Shown: in pieces, positions 33,979-42,024 of the stretch
Position numbering within the stretch: position 1 is the stretch's first letter
How the letters are laid out: each line of letters begins with the position of its first letter
Assembly (NCBI GenBank): GCA_964390805.1
Contig: CAYMKL010000020.1
Location: 8,021 to 72,020, forward strand
Reading direction: 5' to 3'
DNA length: 64,000 nucleotides
From: CAYMKL01 sp964390805
GTDB taxonomy: Bacteria; Chloroflexota; Anaerolineae; VGOG01
Position numbers and translations under genes: made by a program
Notes under the pieces: generated by a model
Told to the model about the DNA's origin: nothing
The model's database searches: none
Seen by the model: the letters and a program-made list of their open reading frames with translations, nothing else

Positions 33979-35571
33979 GTGAGCAAACGAGCAGCGATAT
34001 ATGCCAGGGTCTCCACTGATGAGCAAGCTCAGGGATACAGCCTAGCAACTCAGTTGGAAGCTTGCCGAGTTTACTGCGAGGAACATGGTTTTGAGATCGT
34101 ACGGGAATTTGCCGATGATTACACTGGGGCGAGTCTGGACAGGCCGGAGCTGGACAGACTGCGTGACCTGATCACCAACGATACTGTTGGGGCGGTGGTG
34201 GTGTACGACCTGGACAGATTGGCACGCAAGGCGGTGTATCAGATGCTCCTCGAAGAAGAATTCAAAAAGGCAGGGGCGAGAGTTTGCTATGTCCGGGGTG
34301 ATTACGCCGACAACGACGAAGGGCAGTTGATGAAGACGATCAAGGCCGCCATTAGCGAATACGAGCGAGCAAAGATTCTGGAGCGATCCAGGCGGGGATT
34401 GCAAGGCAAGGCCAAGGCGGGCTATGTCATCGTGGGAGCCAGACCGCCCTACGGCTACCAGGTGAAAAGCGAGCCGCACAAGAACTGGCTGATCATTGAT
34501 GAGGATGAGGCCAAAGTGGTACGGCTGATATTCGAGTGGTATGTTTATGGCGACGGCGACGACGGCCCATTGTCTGTCAGGGCCATAGCGCGCAGGTTAA
34601 CCACTTTGCGGATACCGACGCGGGGGGACAAAGAGAAGCGCATAAAAAAGAAGCATGGACGCTGTGTCTGGCATCATGGCGTGGTAAACGGGATTCGCAA
34701 GAACGAGACCTACACAGGGGTGTGGCACTACAACAAGAACGATTGCAGCGAGAAGCAGAGAGAGAGGTCCAGGGATGAGTGGATTGAGGTTGCGGTGCCG
34801 GCGATTATTGACCGTGCTCTGTGGGAGGAGGCGCAGGCAAGGGCGCCTCACAACACGAGCTTTTCCTCGCGCAACACGAAGTGGCACTATCTGCTCCGGC
34901 GCCGCCTAACATGCGTGAATTGCGGGCGCGCCGTCAGTTCTTTCACCAAGGCCAGGCGGGGCCGCAAGCCTATATCATACTATCGCTGTGATGCGGCCAC
35001 AGGCCGGATGCCGGGATATGAGTGTCATATGCCTCACTTTCGGGGTGACCAATTGGAGCCCGCCGTTTGGGAGTGGGTGAGCGATCTATTGCTACATCCC
35101 GACCAGTTGACTGATGGGATACGGGCACAACAAGCCGAAGCGGAACGGGCTAATCAGGTCCTACGGGATAGGTTGGCTTTGGTAGAGGAGAGCATAACCG
35201 ACCACGACCATCAGATTGAGAGGTTGCTAGACCTCTACCTGACCGGTGACGACTTCCCGAAGGAACTATTGGATGAGAAGAAGGCCAGGTTGACCAGGGC
35301 CAGGCTGGAATTGGAGAAGGAAAGGGGAGGACTTGTCAGGCACCTCCAGCAGACGATGATACCCGATGCGCAGGTAGAGGAGATCGAAGAGTTCTGCCGA
35401 CAGGTGAGCGAGGGGCTGGGAAACACATCTTTTGAGGACAAACGGAAAATCGTGGATTTGTTGAACGTGCGGGGGCAATTGGCGATTGAGGATGGGCAAA
35501 AGGTTGTGTATGTCAGTTGCGTGATTGACCAGGCCAGGTTGCCAATTGTGTCATCAACACCTTGGTGTTGA
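33979..35571 (+). CDS. Large serine recombinase/integrase (530 aa)
   Basis: GTG at 33979 lies six bases after GAGGGAGGAA and starts MSKRAAIYARVSTDEQAQGY, with the catalytic serine at S12. The resolvase domain continues with VVYDLDRLAR and SEYERAKILERSRRG. It is followed by a recombinase domain (YGYQV, RAIARRLT), a zinc ribbon (LTCVNCGRAVSS...YYRCD...YECHM) and a C-terminal coiled coil (RLTRARLELEKERGG). This is the architecture of phage and element integrases that cut attP/attB without host factors. Its 3' end overlaps a convergent gene by 59 nt and contains a perfect dyad with a TT centre. Confidence 0.93.
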   Translation: MSKRAAIYARVSTDEQAQGYSLATQLEACRVYCEEHGFEIVREFADDYTGASLDRPELDRLRDLITNDTVGAVVVYDLDRLARKAVYQMLLEEEFKKAGARVCYVRGDYADNDEGQLMKTIKAAISEYERAKILERSRRGLQGKAKAGYVIVGARPPYGYQVKSEPHKNWLIIDEDEAKVVRLIFEWYVYGDGDDGPLSVRAIARRLTTLRIPTRGDKEKRIKKKHGRCVWHHGVVNGIRKNETYTGVWHYNKNDCSEKQRERSRDEWIEVAVPAIIDRALWEEAQARAPHNTSFSSRNTKWHYLLRRRLTCVNCGRAVSSFTKARRGRKPISYYRCDAATGRMPGYECHMPHFRGDQLEPAVWEWVSDLLLHPDQLTDGIRAQQAEAERANQVLRDRLALVEESITDHDHQIERLLDLYLTGDDFPKELLDEKKARLTRARLELEKERGGLVRHLQQTMIPDAQVEEIEEFCRQVSEGLGNTSFEDKRKIVDLLNVRGQLAIEDGQKVVYVSCVIDQARLPIVSSTPWC

Positions 35572-36292
35572 TGCCCTCCACGGTCTCGGGAATGTTGGTC
35601 ACCAGGTCGCCAAGTCGGTCGAGGATGGCCCTGATCTTGTCACCGTAGCCGAAGGGCAGCAAATCCAGCACGGAGGCGAAGAAGCTGCTCAGGGCGTCGG
35701 TGATGGGCTCAGCCCTTTCCAACACCCTCTCTATGGCATCTTCCAGGGCCTGCAGTCTGTCAGCCAGGGTGGAGACTATCCCTTCCGTCCACTCGATGCC
35801 GGCCCGAATGGCTGGGAAGGCTCCCTCGAAGTCCAAGAGAATTTCTTCGACGGCATCCAGGCCAGCTTTGATGGCCAGGCTCCCGCCCTGCACTCCGCTG
35901 AGCAATAAGCCCACAGCCGCCATGCCGGCGTCCACGATGGCGTCCAGCTCGATCTTCTCCAGGTTCTCGTAGAGCTCCAGCAGTCCCGTTAGTTTGAAGG
36001 TCTCAATGGCTGCTTCCAACTCGGCCGCTGTGCGCCCTGCTGCCGTGCCTCCCTTCCAGGCCACCAGGCTGCCACCAGCGCCCACCGTCAAGCCGGCTGC
36101 TCCCCCGGCCAGAGCACCCTGCAGGAAACGCCGCCGGGTTATCCCCCCCGGGGCGAGCATTTCCCCGTTGGTCTCTACCTGCTCTGTGAGCTCGTCGAGT
36201 CTTAGTAGGGTCTCATGATCGAGGGCCTGCAAACGCTGGTTGATGCGCTCGATCACTGGTCCTCGTCCGCTTTCACTGAATTCGGTTTCCAT
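35513..36292 (-). CDS. TAT-signal hypothetical protein (259 aa)
   Basis: Residues 50-75 carry a twin-arginine signal (TRRRFLQGALAGGAAGLTVG). The rest is strongly helical with repeated acidic amphipathic segments (ELYENLEKIELDAIVDAG, RLQALEDAIERVLERAEP). No family recognised. The N-terminal 45 residues before the TAT motif look cytoplasmic and regular (INQRLQALDHETLLRLDELT). The last 19 codons lie inside the convergent recombinase gene, so the C-terminus may have been replaced when the element integrated. Confidence 0.65.
   Translation of the reverse strand: METEFSESGRGPVIERINQRLQALDHETLLRLDELTEQVETNGEMLAPGGITRRRFLQGALAGGAAGLTVGAGGSLVAWKGGTAAGRTAAELEAAIETFKLTGLLELYENLEKIELDAIVDAGMAAVGLLLSGVQGGSLAIKAGLDAVEEILLDFEGAFPAIRAGIEWTEGIVSTLADRLQALEDAIERVLERAEPITDALSSFFASVLDLLPFGYGDKIRAILDRLGDLVTNIPETVEGINTKVLMTQLATWPGQSRN
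35552..35573. other. Candidate attachment-site dyad at the recombinase end
   Basis: CATCAACACC (35552-35561), TT, GGTGTTGATG (35564-35573): perfect 10-bp arms around a non-palindromic dinucleotide, as expected of large-serine-integrase crossover sites. It sits exactly at the recombinase stop and in the end of the convergent gene. Confidence 0.4.
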
Positions 36293-36367
36293 AGTTCGTC
36301 ACTCCTGGTAAGTAATGTGTACATTATATAGCATAATCGCGACTGACGCAAAGAGCGGCGTAAAGAA

Positions 36368-36522
36368 GCCACCTACATCAACCGTAGCAGGTGGCCTTGT
36401 TATTCATCAGTGTCAACTTAAGGCTGAAAGGGCCGTCCCCGGGCCGCCCCGGGGACGGGGCTCAGAGCCTAAGTTGATACTAATGCTTTGTTATTGCCAA
36501 AAGAGCCGAAACCTGGTATACT
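36368..36522 (+). promoter_or_regulatory. Hairpin-palindrome-promoter unit A
   Basis: A GCCACCT (36368-36374)/AGGTGGC (36389-36395) hairpin with CTTGTT tail is followed by a larger palindrome whose arms are 36410-36425 (GTGTCAACTTAAGGCT) and 36466-36480. The promoter TTGCCA (36494-36499), 17 nt, TATACT (36517-36522) closes the unit and drives the LPXTG gene. The spacer GAGCCGAAACCTGG matches those of units at 38.7, 40.3 and 41.9 kb. Confidence 0.75.
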
Positions 36523-36573
36523 ATACTATGCTTACCAGGAATAGCTAAGCGTGAAGTAGAAGAGAGGTTGACT

Positions 36574-37275
36574 ATGCGTTTCCTTCATCTCATTAGGGCA
36601 ATTTCGGGTGCGCTAAGTCTTGTCATCTCGTTCACGATGGTCTTGCTAGTGATGGCAGCGTTCCCACCGGTCTCTGCTGGCGAAACCCCATGACCGACCG
36701 AGACCCCGACCGTGCCGTCGGGAACACCAACGGTCACCCCCGTGGGGCCCACACCGACATCGTCTTGTCCAACCGATACGCCGCTGCCGCCCACGCCGAC
36801 ACCGCTTTCACCAACCGATACGCCGCTGCCGCCCACCTCGACGCCAATTCCGCCGACTGACACACCGCTGCCGCCCACACCGACGCCAATTCCGCCGACC
36901 AGTACGCCCGTGCCACCAACTGGTACGCCGGTGCCGCCCACGCCTACATCGGCTCGCCCGACAGACACGCCAGCGCCTCCGCCTGCCACGCCGACGCCCC
37001 TGCCGGCAGTCACGGCTACGCCGACCAGCTCACCGACCGTGGTCGTTGTCGAAACGACCGAATCCCAGCCGGAGCTTCCCGTTACCGGGGGGGACTTGGG
37101 GGAGAGCCTGGTTCTCTGGAGGATGTGGATAGTGGGGGCGGCTGCGCTGCTGGTCTGCGGAGGGGCGCTTTTGCTTCGGCAAAGGCAGAAGACGTGTGTG
37201 TCATTGCGAGGAAGCGGAGCGACGAAGCAATCCCCGACTTGTGAGCAGGAGATTGCTTCGCTGCGCTCACAATGA
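36574..37275 (+). pseudogene. Thr/Pro-rich LPXTG-type surface protein interrupted by an in-frame TGA
   Basis: ATG at 36574 starts a signal peptide (MRFLHLIRAISGALSLVISF, then TMVLLVMAAFPPVSA). After 39 codons a TGA (36691-36693) interrupts, and the same frame continues without break as a repetitive PT-rich stalk (TDTPLPPTPTPL units). It ends in the sorting signal LPVTG at codons 168-172 and a membrane helix (WIVGAAALLVCGGALLL). The last 25 codons come from a dispersed repeat. Either the gene is inactive, the stop is a base error, or TGA is read through. The promoter of unit A fits the first ATG. Confidence 0.7.
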
Positions 37276-37278
37276 CAC
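37198..37278. repeat. MITE-like palindromic repeat
   Basis: Terminal arms GTGTCATTG (37198-37206) and CAATGACAC (37270-37278), with inner GAAGCAATC and GATTGCTTC. This TCATTGCGAG...TTGCTTCGCTGCGCTCACAATGA type is a widespread dispersed bacterial repeat. It supplies the tail of the upstream frame. Confidence 0.75.
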
Positions 37279-37351
37279 GTGCCCGGCAACACTCTCGCGA
37301 ATCACGCAAACGTTGAAGGATAATACTATAAGACAACAAGGAGGTACGATC

Positions 37352-38614
37352 ATGTTCAACAAATGGGGAAAGCAATTGAGGGCCAGTGGTTACTTGGCGG
37401 CGTGCGTATTGGTGGGAGTTGTATGCGCACTGCTGGCGGTCAGTTGGGTGGCTGCGCTTCAGGGACCGGGCGTGGAGATCGGGCCGGACCATGCACGGCA
37501 AGCCTACGTTGGGGATGCCATCCTCTACAACCACACCCTGACCAATACTGGCACCATGACAGATACCTTCACGCTGGAGGTTCTGTCAACGCAAGGTTGG
37601 CCGGTAGAACTGGTAGGGGCAACCCAGCCGACGGGGACATTGTCGCTGCAAGTGGCTGCGCAAATGACATCCGCCTTCCAGATCAGCTTGACGGTCCCCG
37701 AGGACGCCGTTGGTCTAACGGACACTACGATCGTCACTGCCACGTCGCAGCTCAGTCCTACGGTCCAGAGCTACGCCACCGACACGACGACTGTGGTGTA
37801 TCATCGGATTATCTTTCCATTCGTAGTAAAGCGCTGGCCTCCCGTTCCCTACTCCGCCACGTTGAATCCCATTGACAACTCAGATGAGGATGCGTACTAC
37901 ACGGTGAGTTGGCTTGCGGCGGGCCTGGCAGATACCCACGTCCTGGAAGAAGACGACAACGCCAGCTTCTCCAGCCCGACCATCGTCTACGATGGCGCTG
38001 GAACTTCGTGGTCGGTGCCTGCCCCCGGCAGATTGTCCGGAACCTATTACTATCGCGTGCGCGGTCATAATCAGTGGGGGTACGGAGTGTACAGTAACAT
38101 TGAGTCGGTCACCGTGCCGCCGTTCCTCGTTGCAGACACCCACCTTGAGGTCGGACAGTGTACCACGCTGAGCTGGGATTTCACCGGCATCAAGAAGCTT
38201 AATATCAGGTATGGCTATGGCTACGCCAAGGTGGGAGCTGATGGCCGGGGTTCTCGCCAGGTTTGCCCCAGCGTCATTACCACCTATGAGGCCACAGTGA
38301 CCAGGCAAGACGATAGCAAGGAGACCTATAAGCAGACGGTCTACGTCACCGGCAGCGGATGTGCTGACCCCATAGTCTGGCTTTTCGCCCCGACTGCCGA
38401 TAAAGTCAATGCCGGCGAAAGGGTCAGCGTCTTTTGGAGTGTGGACTGCGCCAGGGCCGTCTGGCTCACAATCGGAAGTGGCGGGGAACAGCCGGTGGTG
38501 GGCCAGGGCTTTGTAGCAGACGTGGCGATCTACGGCGACACGGAGTTCGAGCTCAAGATCAAAAGGGAGCAGGGTGACTACGTCTATGCGTCGTTTAAGG
38601 TCAAGGTGAAGTAG
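37352..38614 (+). CDS. Secreted multi-domain beta-sandwich protein (420 aa)
   Basis: ATG at 37352 follows AAGGAGG. A signal peptide/anchor (GYLAACVLVGVVCALLAVSW) leads into a DUF11/NEW3-like domain (YNHTLTNTGTMTDTFTLEV), then an FN3-like module (YYYRVRGHNQWGYGVYSNIE), then two Ig-like modules each with a Cys pair (VGQCTTLSWDF...VCPSVITTYEATV; VSVFWSVDCARAVWL). No catalytic motif is seen. It is probably an extracellular adhesin or scaffolding protein. It follows the LPXTG gene by about 75 nt and may share its promoter. Confidence 0.7.
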   Translation: MFNKWGKQLRASGYLAACVLVGVVCALLAVSWVAALQGPGVEIGPDHARQAYVGDAILYNHTLTNTGTMTDTFTLEVLSTQGWPVELVGATQPTGTLSLQVAAQMTSAFQISLTVPEDAVGLTDTTIVTATSQLSPTVQSYATDTTTVVYHRIIFPFVVKRWPPVPYSATLNPIDNSDEDAYYTVSWLAAGLADTHVLEEDDNASFSSPTIVYDGAGTSWSVPAPGRLSGTYYYRVRGHNQWGYGVYSNIESVTVPPFLVADTHLEVGQCTTLSWDFTGIKKLNIRYGYGYAKVGADGRGSRQVCPSVITTYEATVTRQDDSKETYKQTVYVTGSGCADPIVWLFAPTADKVNAGERVSVFWSVDCARAVWLTIGSGGEQPVVGQGFVADVAIYGDTEFELKIKREQGDYVYASFKVKVK

Positions 38615-38657
38615 ACTACGAGATATACTTCTATCGCGCCGCAAAAGCATACCACAG

Positions 38658-38724
38658 AGAGCCACTTGTACTATTGGTGCAGGTGGCTCTTTGCTTTGCC
38701 AAAGGAGCTGAAATCTGTTATACT
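38658..38724 (+). promoter_or_regulatory. Hairpin-promoter unit B
   Basis: AGAGCCAC (38658-38665)/GTGGCTCT (38683-38690) followed by TTGCTTT forms a terminator. TTGCCA (38696-38701), 17 nt (AAGGAGCTGAAATCTGT), TATACT (38719-38724) forms the promoter of the SDR gene. Confidence 0.8.
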
Positions 38725-38844
38725 ACTCCTGCAACCAAATGCGAGAGTCTGATGACGCTCAGCCCAGTGGATTGGCAGAACTTGCAGCGAGGGAGGGTAG
38801 GTGGATTATGAACGAGATTTCGGGTGCGAAAGGGCAGGTATCTT

Positions 38845-39606
38845 ATGAAGCTACGGGATAAGACGGCGCTGATCAGCGGAGGCAATTCCGGCATTGGGCG
38901 TGCCATCGCCACGCTTTTCGCCGCCGAAGGAGCCCAGGTGGTCATTGCTGCACGTAATGAAGCGCGTGGTCATGAGACAGTGGAGACCATTGCCAAGGGC
39001 CGTGGGCAAGCCATATTCGTCTCCTGCGACGTCCGCAAAGCCGAAGATTGTGAGAAGGCAGTGGAGAGCGCGATTGACGCTTTCGGCCAACTGAACGTCC
39101 TGGTCAACAACGCGGGCATAATCTACCGCGCTACGGTGGTGGATACCACCGAGGAAGAATGGGACGACACCATGGACACCAATGTAAGAAGCGCTTACCT
39201 GATGTCCAAACACACTATCCCCTGGATGATCGAGGGCGGCGGCGGAGTCATTATCAATATCGCTTCCTACTATGGCATAGTCGGGGGGAAAGAAGCGGCT
39301 GCCTACTGCGCCTCCAAGGGGGCCATGGTGCTCCTCACCAAGGCCCTGGCTCTGGATCACGCCGCCCAGAACATCCGCGTGAATTGTGTCTGTCCGGGCA
39401 GCGTGGATACGCCCATGTTGAACCAGGAGATGGAGGAATTGGGGGGCGTGGAGAAGCTCCGCCCCCTCTTCGAGGCCAAGCATCCCCTGGGCCGTATTTG
39501 CTCGCCAGGCGAAGTGGCGCAGGCGGCCTTGTTCCTGGCCTCCGCAGACTCGGCCTTTATCACCGGTTCTTCTCTGGTCATTGATGGTGGCATTACAGCG
39601 AGCTGA
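38845..39606 (+). CDS. Short-chain dehydrogenase/reductase (253 aa)
   Basis: Classical SDR: cofactor motif GGNSGIGRA near the N-terminus, NNAG motif (LVNNAGI), catalytic Ser in NIASYYG and the YxxxK pair in YCASK. The C-terminus ends SLVIDGGITAS as in FabG-like enzymes. An NAD(P)-dependent oxidoreductase; the substrate cannot be told from sequence. The ATG at 38845 is preferred over an in-frame ATG at 38824. A dedicated promoter lies upstream. Confidence 0.92.
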   Translation: MKLRDKTALISGGNSGIGRAIATLFAAEGAQVVIAARNEARGHETVETIAKGRGQAIFVSCDVRKAEDCEKAVESAIDAFGQLNVLVNNAGIIYRATVVDTTEEEWDDTMDTNVRSAYLMSKHTIPWMIEGGGGVIINIASYYGIVGGKEAAAYCASKGAMVLLTKALALDHAAQNIRVNCVCPGSVDTPMLNQEMEELGGVEKLRPLFEAKHPLGRICSPGEVAQAALFLASADSAFITGSSLVIDGGITAS

Positions 39607-39608
39607 AG

Positions 39609-39687
39609 TTTTGACATAAGGCTCTAGCACCCGTCCCCGGGTGCGGTTTTGGCGGCCCGAGGACGGGCCTTGGAGCTTGTATCAAAA
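39609..39687. repeat. Large palindrome after the SDR gene
   Basis: Arms TTTTGACATAAGGCTC (39609-39624) and GAGCTTGTATCAAAA (39673-39687) flank a C/G-rich centre with CCGTCCCCGGG. It is organised like the palindrome at 36410-36480 and may act as a terminator or be a non-autonomous mobile repeat. Confidence 0.6.
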
Positions 39688-39708
39688 TCCGAGACAGCGG
39701 GGTAGCCT

Positions 39709-40269
39709 ATGAAGATCATACACTACAATTCTCCAGTTATTCTGACATTCGCCATAGTGGCTGTCGTCGTCTATCTCATCAGCGTGTTTCTTTTTCCGGG
39801 GTTTACGCCCCACTTTTTCCGGGTAGGGCCATCTTTTTCCTTTTCGGACCCTGTGGCTTACTTCCGCCTCGTATCGCACGTGATTGGGCATGCGAGTTTT
39901 GATCATCTGTTCAACAACATGCTGCTCATTCTGTTGCTAGGCCCAATCCTTGAGGAGAGATACGGCAGCTCGACGATTCTGGGGATGATGTTCGTCACGG
40001 CCTTGAGCACGGGAATCATCAACGTTCTGTTCTTCCCAACGGGCCTGCTGGGAGCCAGCGGCATCGTGTTCATGTTCGTCATTCTGGTCTCAATTGTCAA
40101 CATGAAAAGCGGTTCTATTCCAGTCTCGTTTCTGCTGGTCTCGTTCATCTTCATAGGCAGGGAGCTGGTTCAGGTGTTCCGACAAGACAGTATCTCGCAA
40201 ATGGCGCACATCGTCGGTGGGTCCATCGGGGCGGTGTTTGGATTCAGGCTTGCTAAGCCGTCTAGTTAG
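39709..40269 (+). CDS. Rhomboid-family intramembrane protease (186 aa)
   Basis: Six hydrophobic segments. HASFDHLFNNMLLI carries the HxxxN oxyanion motif, LLGASGIVFMF the catalytic GxSG serine, and MAHIVGG the catalytic histidine. The compact size matches the minimal six-helix rhomboid core. It would cleave membrane protein substrates in the membrane plane. The last 24 codons are duplicated at 46334-46405 behind hsdS. Confidence 0.88.
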   Translation: MKIIHYNSPVILTFAIVAVVVYLISVFLFPGFTPHFFRVGPSFSFSDPVAYFRLVSHVIGHASFDHLFNNMLLILLLGPILEERYGSSTILGMMFVTALSTGIINVLFFPTGLLGASGIVFMFVILVSIVNMKSGSIPVSFLLVSFIFIGRELVQVFRQDSISQMAHIVGGSIGAVFGFRLAKPSS

Positions 40270-40413
40270 CCTGCTGGCTGTCCTGGCCTGGCAGGAGACG
40301 GCTTTTTGCTATTGTCAAAGGAACTGAAATCTGGTATACTCAGCAAATCCAAGATTTCCAGCAGAGGTGGCTCCCATGTGCCGCCGGTTCGCGGGCGTGG
40401 GAGCCACCTCTGC
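40268..40413 (+). promoter_or_regulatory. Terminator-promoter unit C and leader hairpin of the MATE gene
   Basis: A terminator-like hairpin (AGCC...GGCT with inner TCCTG/CAGGA, tail TTTTTGCT) ends the rhomboid transcript. TTGTCA (40312-40317), 17 nt, TATACT (40335-40340) is the next promoter. Just downstream a perfect 16-bp stem (GCAGAGGTGGCTCCCA, 40361-40376, with 40398-40413) sits in the leader, about 40 nt before the coding start. It lacks a T run and may attenuate or stabilise. Confidence 0.75.
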
Positions 40414-40452
40414 TTAGAGAGCGAACGTTATCAGGGTTTCGTGTGTATTTCC

Positions 40453-41829
40453 ATGGCAAGATTGATGATAAAAACGTTGCTGCGACCAAAACCAAGACCC
40501 ACTGATCGGCGCGACATTACTCGGGGAAGCCTGGTGCGCAGCATTTGGCACCTGGCATGGCCCATTACCCTGAGCCAGTTCTTGTTTATGCTACCGGGCC
40601 TCTACGACGCGGTCTGGTTGGGCAAGCTCGGCCCTGGGGCACAGGCTGCCGCCGGGCTGGCGACGTCGGTGCGCGTCACGATGATCAGCGTGCTGATGGC
40701 GTTGAGCGTCGGCAGTGGCGCGGTGGTTGCCCGCTACGTTGGGGCCAAGGACCAGGAGAACGCGAATCTAGCGGTGTTGCAGGCTGTTGTCCTGATGATT
40801 GTGGCCTCCGGCACCCTGGGCCTGATCGGCGTGATTTTCACCGAGCCGCTGATGCGGCTCGCGGGGGCTGATGCTGACGTTCTGCCTCTGGCCGTGCGCT
40901 ACGCCCGCATCCTCTTCGCCGGGCTGATCGCGATGGAGATGGTGCCCAGCGTCGGCGGGATGATGAATGCCGCGGGCGCTCCACACGTCCGACTGGGAAT
41001 GATGCTGTGGAGTATGGGGACAATGCTCGTCGCGGAGCCGCTGCTGGTGAACTGGCTCGGTTTGGAGGGCGCGGTGCTGGCCTTGGTCGGCTCTAACACC
41101 GTCGGAATGTTGTGGGGGTTGGGCCTGCTGGTAACGGGACGCGCGCCGGTGTGCATAGATGTGCACAATCTGCGGCTGGATTTCCCGATGATGAGGCAGA
41201 TTCTGCGGGTCGCGTTGCCCGCCATAGTTCAACGGGGCACGCCCAACCTGGCGATGTCGCTGCTGATGCGCCTCATCTCCTCGTATGGTGCGGCGACGTT
41301 GGCCGCCTGGGTGGTGGCCCGGCGGCTCTTTAGCTTTGCGCAGATTCCCAGCATGGGCCTATCGGGCGTCGTGTCGGCGATGGTTGGGCAGAATCTCGGC
41401 GCAGGTAAATCGCAGCGCGCCGAGCGAGCGGTCAGCCTCATCGCGCGCGCTGTGGCGGGGATCATGGTCGTTGTGTTGGGGTGTCTGGCGCTTTTCGCAC
41501 CGCAGGTGATGGCGCTGTTCAGCGATGACGCGGAAAGCGTGTCCATTGGCGTCCACATCATCCGCGTGCTCGGTCTGGGATACCTGGCTTTTGCCATCAA
41601 CCTTGTGTTTGACACGGCCCAGGGCGGGGCCGGGGATACGGTGTCACCAATGGTCATCAATCTCGTCTCGCTATGGCTCGTCCAGATTCCGTTGGCGTAC
41701 TTGCTCTCCCGCCCCTTCGGTCTCGGTGCAGACGGCATCTGGTTCGCCCTGGTCATCGGCTGGCTCGTGCAAGCGGCTCTGATGATTTGGCGCTATCGTC
41801 AAGGGCATTGGAAACTGAAGCGGATATGA
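40453..41829 (+). CDS. MATE-family multidrug/Na+ efflux transporter (458 aa)
   Basis: Twelve hydrophobic segments in two homologous halves (GLYDAVWLGKLGPGAQAAAG; SGVVSAMVGQNLGAGKSQRA), the MatE pattern. It exports drugs or metabolites using a cation gradient. The longest frame starts at a TTG (40306), but that lies before the promoter of unit C, so the ATG at 40453 (MARLMIKTLL) is used. It stands alone between a terminator-promoter unit on each side. Confidence 0.92.
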   Translation: MARLMIKTLLRPKPRPTDRRDITRGSLVRSIWHLAWPITLSQFLFMLPGLYDAVWLGKLGPGAQAAAGLATSVRVTMISVLMALSVGSGAVVARYVGAKDQENANLAVLQAVVLMIVASGTLGLIGVIFTEPLMRLAGADADVLPLAVRYARILFAGLIAMEMVPSVGGMMNAAGAPHVRLGMMLWSMGTMLVAEPLLVNWLGLEGAVLALVGSNTVGMLWGLGLLVTGRAPVCIDVHNLRLDFPMMRQILRVALPAIVQRGTPNLAMSLLMRLISSYGAATLAAWVVARRLFSFAQIPSMGLSGVVSAMVGQNLGAGKSQRAERAVSLIARAVAGIMVVVLGCLALFAPQVMALFSDDAESVSIGVHIIRVLGLGYLAFAINLVFDTAQGGAGDTVSPMVINLVSLWLVQIPLAYLLSRPFGLGADGIWFALVIGWLVQAALMIWRYRQGHWKLKRI

Positions 41830-41867
41830 GGTGGTTGTGGATGTTCTGTTCTTCGTAGGCGTCTGCG

Positions 41868-41925
41868 GTGGGCAATCCCACAGGTGGCGTTTTGTGTTGC
41901 CAAAGGAGCCGAAATCTGATATACT
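41868..41925 (+). promoter_or_regulatory. Hairpin-promoter unit D (type I R-M promoter)
   Basis: GTGGG (41868-41872)/CCCAC (41877-41881) followed by AGGTGGCGTTTTG forms the hairpin. TTGCCA (41897-41902), 17 nt (AAGGAGCCGAAATCTGA), TATACT (41920-41925) is the promoter. The coding start of hsdR lies 100 nt downstream. Confidence 0.8.
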
Positions 41926-42024
41926 ATGCTCAGCAGCCAAATCGCAAAGGGATTGCAGAGCTGTAACTCTAGTAATCCAAAGATGTGAAGGCGGGTTCCA
42001 GTTACGGAGTAGAGCATCACCACC

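Noticed and set aside
36410..36480. Possible integron attC site
   Set aside because: The outer arms do not fit the RYYYAAC/GTTRRRY core sites and no integron integrase is in the window.
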